Shown: piece by piece, positions 57,938 to 64,000 of the stretch | How the letters are laid out: each line of letters opens with the position of its first letter | How positions within the stretch are numbered: position 1 is the stretch's first letter | NCBI RefSeq assembly: GCF_036417845.1 | Contig: NC_089978.1 | Coordinates: forward strand, 129,610,183 to 129,674,182 | Direction of reading: 5' to 3' | From: Apteryx mantelli | Taxonomy: Eukaryota; Chordata; Aves; Apterygiformes; Apterygidae | DNA: 64,000 nt | Notes under the pieces: model-generated | Database searches by the model: none | Told to the model about the DNA's origin: nothing | Seen by the model: the letters and a program-made list of their open reading frames with translations, nothing else | Translations under genes and position numbers: made by a program

Positions 57938-60739
57938 ATTTCAATGGCTTTCAGCAGATGTCTCTTTTGCAATTCTTTAGCATCTTGCGGCTGAAGGCTC
58001 TTTTCACACCCTTCGACATGACTGTTTTGCCTTTCCGGGGTTGATGATGTGGGGAGGGGGGGTGGCCTATGTCCACATTTGGGGAGCTACCAAGATCTCC
58101 CCTCTATTATTATATTTTTTAATTGTGGGCAGATGTATTGCCTAGGATTTTCTGTCTGTGTTTCTGAGGGTGTGGATGTGGAAGGGGGGCTGGGAGGAAA
58201 CGTGATGAGAAGTGGCTCTACCTTGAAGATAAAGGAAGCAATTCTTCATCTTATGCCAAAAAAGAGAGGATACCCAGTAAGCCTTGATCCCTGGTCAGAA
58301 TGCTCTCCATTACTCCTGGCTCCGATGAATGAGAGATGCTTTATGTGTATGTACTATGAGGTGGCTCAGAGGACAGGTGCATTCATTTTTTTGTGTCATA
58401 ACAATCTGAGCAGGAATTAACCTGAAGCTTTTTTTTTTTCCAATTTGTGCATAATGAAAAGTGCAATTAATTAATAACAAAAGCATTAGCCAGGGGAGGG
58501 GGAGAGTAACTCTCTTTGCAATACCCTTCTTATTACGAGTTAGACAACTGTGCACCAGCTGGTAAAGAAACAGAGGACCACGCCTCTGCTAGCTCCGAAC
58601 TCGGGTGGGATAAGAGAAGCTCACAGTGTGAACCTGTTGGAAACCAGTTCATTCTCTTTAGTAGTATCACATGGCTTTTCTTGATGGGGAATTGGGATGA
58701 TGAGAAGATTTGGGTGGTGGCTAGTTTTCAGTGACAAAAACTATATGTCCAAAATGATAATGATATTGAAAAAAGCTACTCAGATCATGTTCCCCTCACC
58801 CTTCCCCTTTTTATTTTATGTGAAAGCTGAGACCTGCTCTTGGTTAAGAGAGCCTAATTTGGCTGAACTCCTCGGACTTCCTTAGGAGGATCTTGGATTT
58901 ACATAATTGGAACTTTGAGGCAGGAGCTGGCCTTGGGTATCTTTATAAGAAATTTTGGAAACTTCCCCTAATTAAGGATCTGTAGGTAATGACAAAGAGC
59001 TTTGGTCCTTGCTTTGAGTGCAAAACTCAACTCAGTCTTAAGTATAGAACCATAATGGTTACTTTCTTTATATGTTTGCATACATACATTTGTATACCTC
59101 TTACAATATAGCACTGCAGTACTGTGGAGCAATAGCCTAACATAGTGATGCAAACAAGTCATGTTACTGTGGAACAGTACAGTGTTTAAAGAAAATCCAG
59201 GTTAAGGTGTGTTTCTGAATGGAGATATGTGCGTTATCAAATGAAGGAGCAATTTTGTAGAATAATGGGGAGGGGCAGGCAAATGAGATAGAAAAGAACA
59301 CTGCGTCATTCTGTGTTTTTCCTTATGCAGGTTTCAAATGCTCTGCAATTAATGATACGTTCACTAAAATCTGGAGGGAGGTGGTGATGGGTGGGGGGAA
59401 CACATTGCAGCCAGCCAGCAGAGCACGTTCAGCTGGCAAATATGGAATGAAAAGAGAAGGAGAAGGAAGGCAGACAGAGAGGCAGAGTGACAGAGTAGTG
59501 GGCAGAGGTGCACAGCAAATTTTAAAATAAAGTAGGTAGCGCTGGGATTCTCTGGAGTCAGGAGAGAGCTATTGGGGGAGGGGGATAATTTTGCCCATAG
59601 CATCACAGGTTGGTCATTAAAGCTCCTGCTTAATATTCTGATGTATCATTCTTTACCTCTGTATAGATCCACTCCTGTCATTTTTTATTCTAATGTATTT
59701 AGAAATGCATGGTATGCAGGTACTTTGATCTCACATAGTCCTCTCTCCCCAATCCGTATATTAATCCACTGCATGGTACACACCCCTTTGCATGTGCATG
59801 TGCTGCTCACATCCCCACTCTCCAGTCCCCTGCATCTGTACCATACATACATGCACACACTTGCGCTCATTCACATATGCTTTCTGATCCTTATGTAGCC
59901 ATACATCCTGAATGTGACTGCCCATGCATATTCTGTGGCTGTTCTGTGCTCAGAGCCCAACTCCTACTCCGATACCTGAATGCACACGCTTCCACACACC
60001 AAAATTGCTGTATGGGTTATACGGCAGTTGGGACAACAAAGCTAGTAATATATACCAAAGGAAGCTTTAATTTGGAGAAGAAAAAGACCTTGGTTTTCAG
60101 CTTATGCTCTTCCTCTGTCCCTGCCCAGACCTTTCATAGAGAGAAAAAGATGGATGGGAATCACAGGCAGGAGTTTCCTTCCCAAAATGAAGACAACTCT
60201 CATCAAATTATTCTGGGGAAGCTCCTGGTGTGCCGCCTTTCTGGCAGCAAAAGAGCAAAATGTTGAAATTACAGGCTTGGGCGTGGAAGAAATCTCTTCA
60301 CATTCGTATCTAGGTGTGCCTGTATGTGTCTATCCTCCCACCCCTCAAAGACAAATATGTTCACACACTCGTACCTCGCAGATTATTCTTTCTTGTGGGT
60401 GCAGTGCCAATGTGAAGAGTGAAGTGTCTGACTGACTGTGCCTGCCCATGAGAGATGTAGATAGCTTAGTGTTGTCATTTATGCTCACACTTGATTGCAC
60501 CTCTGAATCTTTGCCCACAAAATATTGAGCTGAAAGGAGGCGTAACTGAAAGGCTGGGTCAAAGAATTTCTGAAAAATTGAACTTACCCTTTATTGCTAG
60601 CAAGAGGTGCAGTCGGTAATACATGGAGATGGGTAGTTAGATAGGTGGCTAGAAATGCAAGTGTTGCATGTGCTGCACACTAAAACAGATGGACATTATG
60701 GGGGTATGTGCTCAGTATTGGATTGCATGAGTGATTAAA
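57938..60739. other. Unique non-coding sequence
   Basis: No gene is recognised. The first 100 bp (57940-58042: TTCAATGGCTTTCAGCAGATG, CATCTTGCGGCTGAAGG) looks conserved in texture. A T10 run is at about 58431. Several frames of 60-129 codons (for example 59.57-60.27 kb) have no recognisable domain. Confidence 0.45.
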
Positions 60740-61480
60740 CAATAACCCGCAAGCAGGTTTCCCACTTGTGGGTGAGATGATTCTCATTCATCAGCAGCCA
60801 TATCCTACGGCTTCCCGCCCGTTCGGTCCTCTGCTCCTCACCCCAGTGTCAGAGAGCCAGCGGCTGCAAAGGTTTAAACCTGCCACACCCATCAAATCAA
60901 AGGAGGGAGGGGGAAGAGGCAGTCTGCATTTCTTTCCCCTTCCGCATGAGCAGCATGAATAAAAAGGGCTGTATTTCTAAAGAAGCAGTTTAATGCAATT
61001 AAAGAAGGAGAAAGCATTAGGGAACTCTTTTAGCAATTACAGCCAGCCGGTGAGGTATCTTGTCATTCCTGGAACTGCAGAGATGTACAGGATGGAGGAA
61101 AAAGGAGAAAAAGAGAGAGAGGAAGATGCATGCGTAGTTAAGATTTCGTTGCCTTAGGATATTAAAATGTCTTGGACATCATTTAGAGAAACTTAATTAT
61201 GCCACACAATGCAGATGCTTCAAAACTTGCAAGGCATGGTCTTACCTTTAAACACCAACATAAAGAGAGAAAAAGGAGTATTTTAAAGGCAGGTGACCAC
61301 CCACACCTCTCCTCCCTCTACTTGCCAGCGTGATGTAAATCACCACAGACCATTGACTTCAAGGCAGAGGCACTTCATCTGCACCTGTGGAGAGTCTAGC
61401 CTCTGCCTTTCTGAGGAACACTGCACAGTTTCTGCGCTTCTCTCAGTAAACAATTGCTGCATGGAAGTTTAATTACTTCA
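60740..61480. promoter_or_regulatory. Candidate developmental enhancer (TCF- and homeodomain-rich)
   Basis: It contains CCCATCAAATCAAAGGAGGG (LEF/TCF core ATCAAAGG at 60896-60903), GCATGAATAAAAAGGGC, the AT palindrome TTTAATGCAATTAAAG (about 60988-61003) and TTTTAGCAATTACAGCC. Further on come GCGTGATGTAAATCACC, CATTGACTTCAAGG, GTAAACAATTGC (forkhead-like) and AAGTTTAATTACTTC. This density of lineage-type motifs in repeat-free sequence is typical of vertebrate conserved non-coding elements. No frame supports a coding exon. Confidence 0.35.
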
Positions 61481-62625
61481 GGTCCATACTATTTCTCTTC
61501 CTGGAGCAATACCCATGGGATTTCTCCTGGAAAGCATGTCTCCAGAGAAGCACCCCTCCCACCACCCTGTCGTCCTCCGCTGCCTTTGCTGACTATTAGA
61601 GACATTGATTTCTCCTAGATTGCATAATGTAACTGTTCTTAATGGCACAGACAAGCTCCCTCCTAGGGAACTAATTGCAGGCAGAGTTTCCAGGGGGAGA
61701 AGGACAGCCGTAATGCTTAGTAGGAAAGAAACATTTCCTATTGTCATGTGCTCCTGAATAGGAGTCCCAATAAAGAGCAGTCAGGCAGCACCCACCACTG
61801 CATAGAGGAGTCCCTGCTGAGAAGGTTGTATTGAAACTTGTATCTACCTGTGCCAGGCTGGGTACATGTGTGCAACCCGAGGGACCGACATGTATTGTCT
61901 GTGGCCTTGTCCTGCCCAATGCTGAGAGTGTCTGAATTATCTCAGAGCTGCTCCTGCCTCAGGATAAGAAAGTGTGCAGTAACTTCTGACTGTGCCCATG
62001 CCATGCTGAGAGGGTGGATATCACTTGAGGCCTCCCATGTCTTATGATAAGAAGATCAATACCTGCCTTGCATCAACAAGTTATATTAAGTCTGGGCACT
62101 TCCCCAAACTCAGGCTGAGACTGTGTAGCCTGAGTCCTCTGCTTGTCCTGTGGCGTGTGACGCATCTTCTGTCAAAGGGCCACTCTGCCAGGGAGCCCTC
62201 CCTCTTTCTTGTGGCTTTGACTGACTTGAGGTGCAAGAGGTTCTACCTTAGATCTGCTCTCATTTCAGGTCATCTGTCATGGACTCTGTGATGTCATCCC
62301 AGGATCTAGAAGCTAATCTGCATAGACTTTACATTTCCCCCTCCGCATCTCCCAGGGAAACTGTGTGGTGGAGGAATTTCCCACTGGTGACAGCTGCCAA
62401 GTTTCACAGTCTTCTTGTGCTAGTGGGAAGGTGAACTGGGCCATGTGTGTCTTGCTGTCTGGGTTTGCCCCCTGCAAGATAACAGTGGGTGGATAGTCTT
62501 GTGTGATGTTAATTGAGGATGTGTATAACTGATGGGGTTCACTGGCCTTGTGCTGAGAGGCATGTGCTCTACTCAGTGACTCTCATCTGCTCCCCATGCA
62601 GAGGATGTGGGGCATACATGGACTC
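61481..62625. other. Unique non-coding sequence
   Basis: No gene, RNA or repeat is recognised. Confidence 0.5.
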
Positions 62626-62665
62626 GGCCTGGTCTATACTATGCAGGCACATCTATGCTGAGAGA
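62626..62665 (+). repeat. hAT-like DNA transposon end
   Basis: GGCCTGGTCTATACTATGCA is one substitution from the start GGCCTGGTCTACACTA that I recognise from abundant sauropsid hAT-type non-autonomous elements. Only the end is recognisable, and no 8-bp target duplication could be paired. Confidence 0.55.
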
Positions 62666-64000
62666 TTGGTGTATAACCAGGAAAAACAGCAGGCATAGCC
62701 TGAGGACTGTCTCTGCCTTGGCTGAAATAGCATGAAGCAAAAGTGCATACTTGCTTTTACATCAAATATGTATAAACTGGAGATCTCTGCATACTCCCAG
62801 TAGGCTGGAGGTGCGTTACTCTCTACCATTTGCTCAGTCCATGCTTTGCTGGCCCTTGTATCCTTCTCTCTGCATAACTCTCCTGTTGTCCCTTCCTCCT
62901 GCACCTAAATGACTTTTTCTTCTATTGCTTTGGGCTTCCTCCCTACTCAGGGAGGATTTTATCTGGATTTGAGAATAAATGATAGCTCCAATGACAGACT
63001 GAGGCTAAAGCAGCCTCAGGATGGCAAAACTTTTGATGGCAGCACTCTGTGCTGATTCACTTCACAGGTCGCTGCTTGCTTCCAGGATTTGCTATGAGAC
63101 TGACAGGTCTCAGGAATAGGTTTGGTAGCAGTCCACACCTGGCCACCTCTTAGCTGTGAAGGTCCAAACTGTAAGGCAAGAATCATAGCCCAGTAGTTCT
63201 GCACAGGGGTTCATGAGACTGACAAGAGGAGGTCTATCATCCAGACAGATTCTGCAGGAGATGCATGTCCCTTGCTGGTAGAAATACAGAGCAGGTATCT
63301 TGGTGAGATACCTTTTAACAGCGGAAGTCCAAAGTCAAACTCTAAAACCCATCCACATTAATTTCATCTATAATTCCCCCCCACACACACCCCAAGCACT
63401 CTGGGAGATGACATGTAACCTCAAAGCTCTGATGGCCTCATGTGGAGAAGGTGTTTATGTATCCTTAGGGCTCTTTCTATCACCTGCTGAGTGTGTGTGT
63501 AAAACTCCTTGGCTTTTCATGGTTGCAAGCAGCACAGACCAGTAGTTAGTATACAGGAATGTTTTTCAGGAGAACTGTTTTCTGTTCCTAGCAGTGCTAT
63601 CAACCTGCTTTCTGACTTAATCTAAGTGCAGTTTCTCTGCCTGTTATGGCCCTCTCTGCAAGGTGCTTCTTTAATTCAGAAACTAAATAATTAGTGCGTG
63701 AAAAAAAAAGGATTCTGAGGCCCTCAGATGAAAGGTGCTTTAGACAGGCAAAACTTTGCTTTATCCATCCTCAGTCACTCCTGTAATGCTAGGATGTTAT
63801 CAACAACTTGGGTTCCTCTGACACAAGCCATTGATTTTCTTCCTAGAACCAAGCTTCATTACAGTGGGCCACAGCCTGAGAGAATGGGCTACAACTTAAC
63901 TTTCTCCCTCCATTCACCAGTGTGCTAACTCCTCCCCTCCTGTCGTAATGCACCAGCCTGTAGCGATGTACAGTATATGTGTGGGGTGGAGAACTAGTGT
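62666..64000. other. Unique non-coding sequence
   Basis: No gene is recognised. A short ACACACAC run preceded by C7 lies at about 63376-63394. Confidence 0.5.

Noticed and set aside
57402-57944. 180-codon minus-strand frame with histidine/threonine and serine/leucine/proline repeats
   Set aside because: It is simply the translation of the TG and purine microsatellites.
1-64000. CRISPR array, operon, prophage, insertion sequence or other prokaryotic system
   Set aside because: No regularly spaced perfect repeats, no gene-dense coding strands and no ribosome-binding pattern. The sequence is of animal nuclear type.
1-64000. Known microRNA genes
   Set aside because: I looked for common conserved seeds and mature strings (let-7, miR-9, -124, -137, -125, -1, -133, -181, -204 and others) and recognised none. 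A covariance or miRBase search would be needed to exclude others.

Overview
This window looks like a piece of a vertebrate nuclear genome, most likely a sauropsid (crocodilian or turtle; a bird is less likely but possible). Three things point that way. There are no dense open reading frames, no operons and no Shine-Dalgarno starts. Microsatellites and mono/dinucleotide runs are scattered throughout. Old, diverged repeats match types I recognise from reptile genomes: CR1 LINE 3' pieces, MIR/L2-like pieces, a tRNA-Ser-like relic, and hAT-like ends beginning 'GGCCTGGTCTATACTA'. I assigned these from memory of consensus patterns, not by a search.

I find no confident protein-coding gene. Almost all ATG-to-stop frames are under 140 codons and sit in unrelated sequence or low-complexity tracts. 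The longest (282 codons, minus strand) lies in a CpG-rich island and is compositionally biased. The window is best read as a large intron or intergenic interval.

Layout. 1-9 kb: unique sequence with a few short tandem duplications, one exon-like 93-bp segment (5510-5602) and an AT-rich homeodomain-type block beside it. 9.1-9.5 kb: CR1 relic. 9.5-27 kb: mostly unique sequence with a tRNA-Ser-like relic (14972), CR1 pieces (21.0 and 24.7 kb) and an AC repeat. 27.5-28.5 kb: the only CpG-island-like promoter candidate, with RFX X-box-like palindromes on both sides and a good 5' splice site. 28.5-38.9 kb: unique sequence, one G-quadruplex tract, one MIR/L2-like relic. 38.9-39.4 kb: a degenerate minisatellite built on a GATTACACTGTGTG-like unit. 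40.5-42.7 kb: two 38-bp segments bounded by good splice sites, then a cluster of three RFX-like palindromes in 86 bp. 45-49 kb: non-coding blocks that look conserved, and at 48.3-48.55 kb a decayed reverse-transcriptase fragment with recognisable motifs B, C and D. 53.3-56 kb: a cluster of ancient repeat relics. 57.2-58.0 kb: a strongly strand-asymmetric purine/G-rich and TG-rich block with several G-quadruplex tracts. 60.7-61.5 kb: an AT/homeodomain- and TCF-rich block of enhancer type. 62.6 kb: an hAT-like end.

The most plausible biology is regulatory: one candidate promoter and several candidate enhancers in repeat-poor DNA. I found no convincing new coding system. The items most worth checking are the RFX-like cluster at 42.4 kb, the CpG island with paired X-boxes at 27.5-28.5 kb, the degenerate minisatellite at 38.9 kb, the RT relic at 48.3 kb and the G4-rich block at 57.4-57.9 kb.
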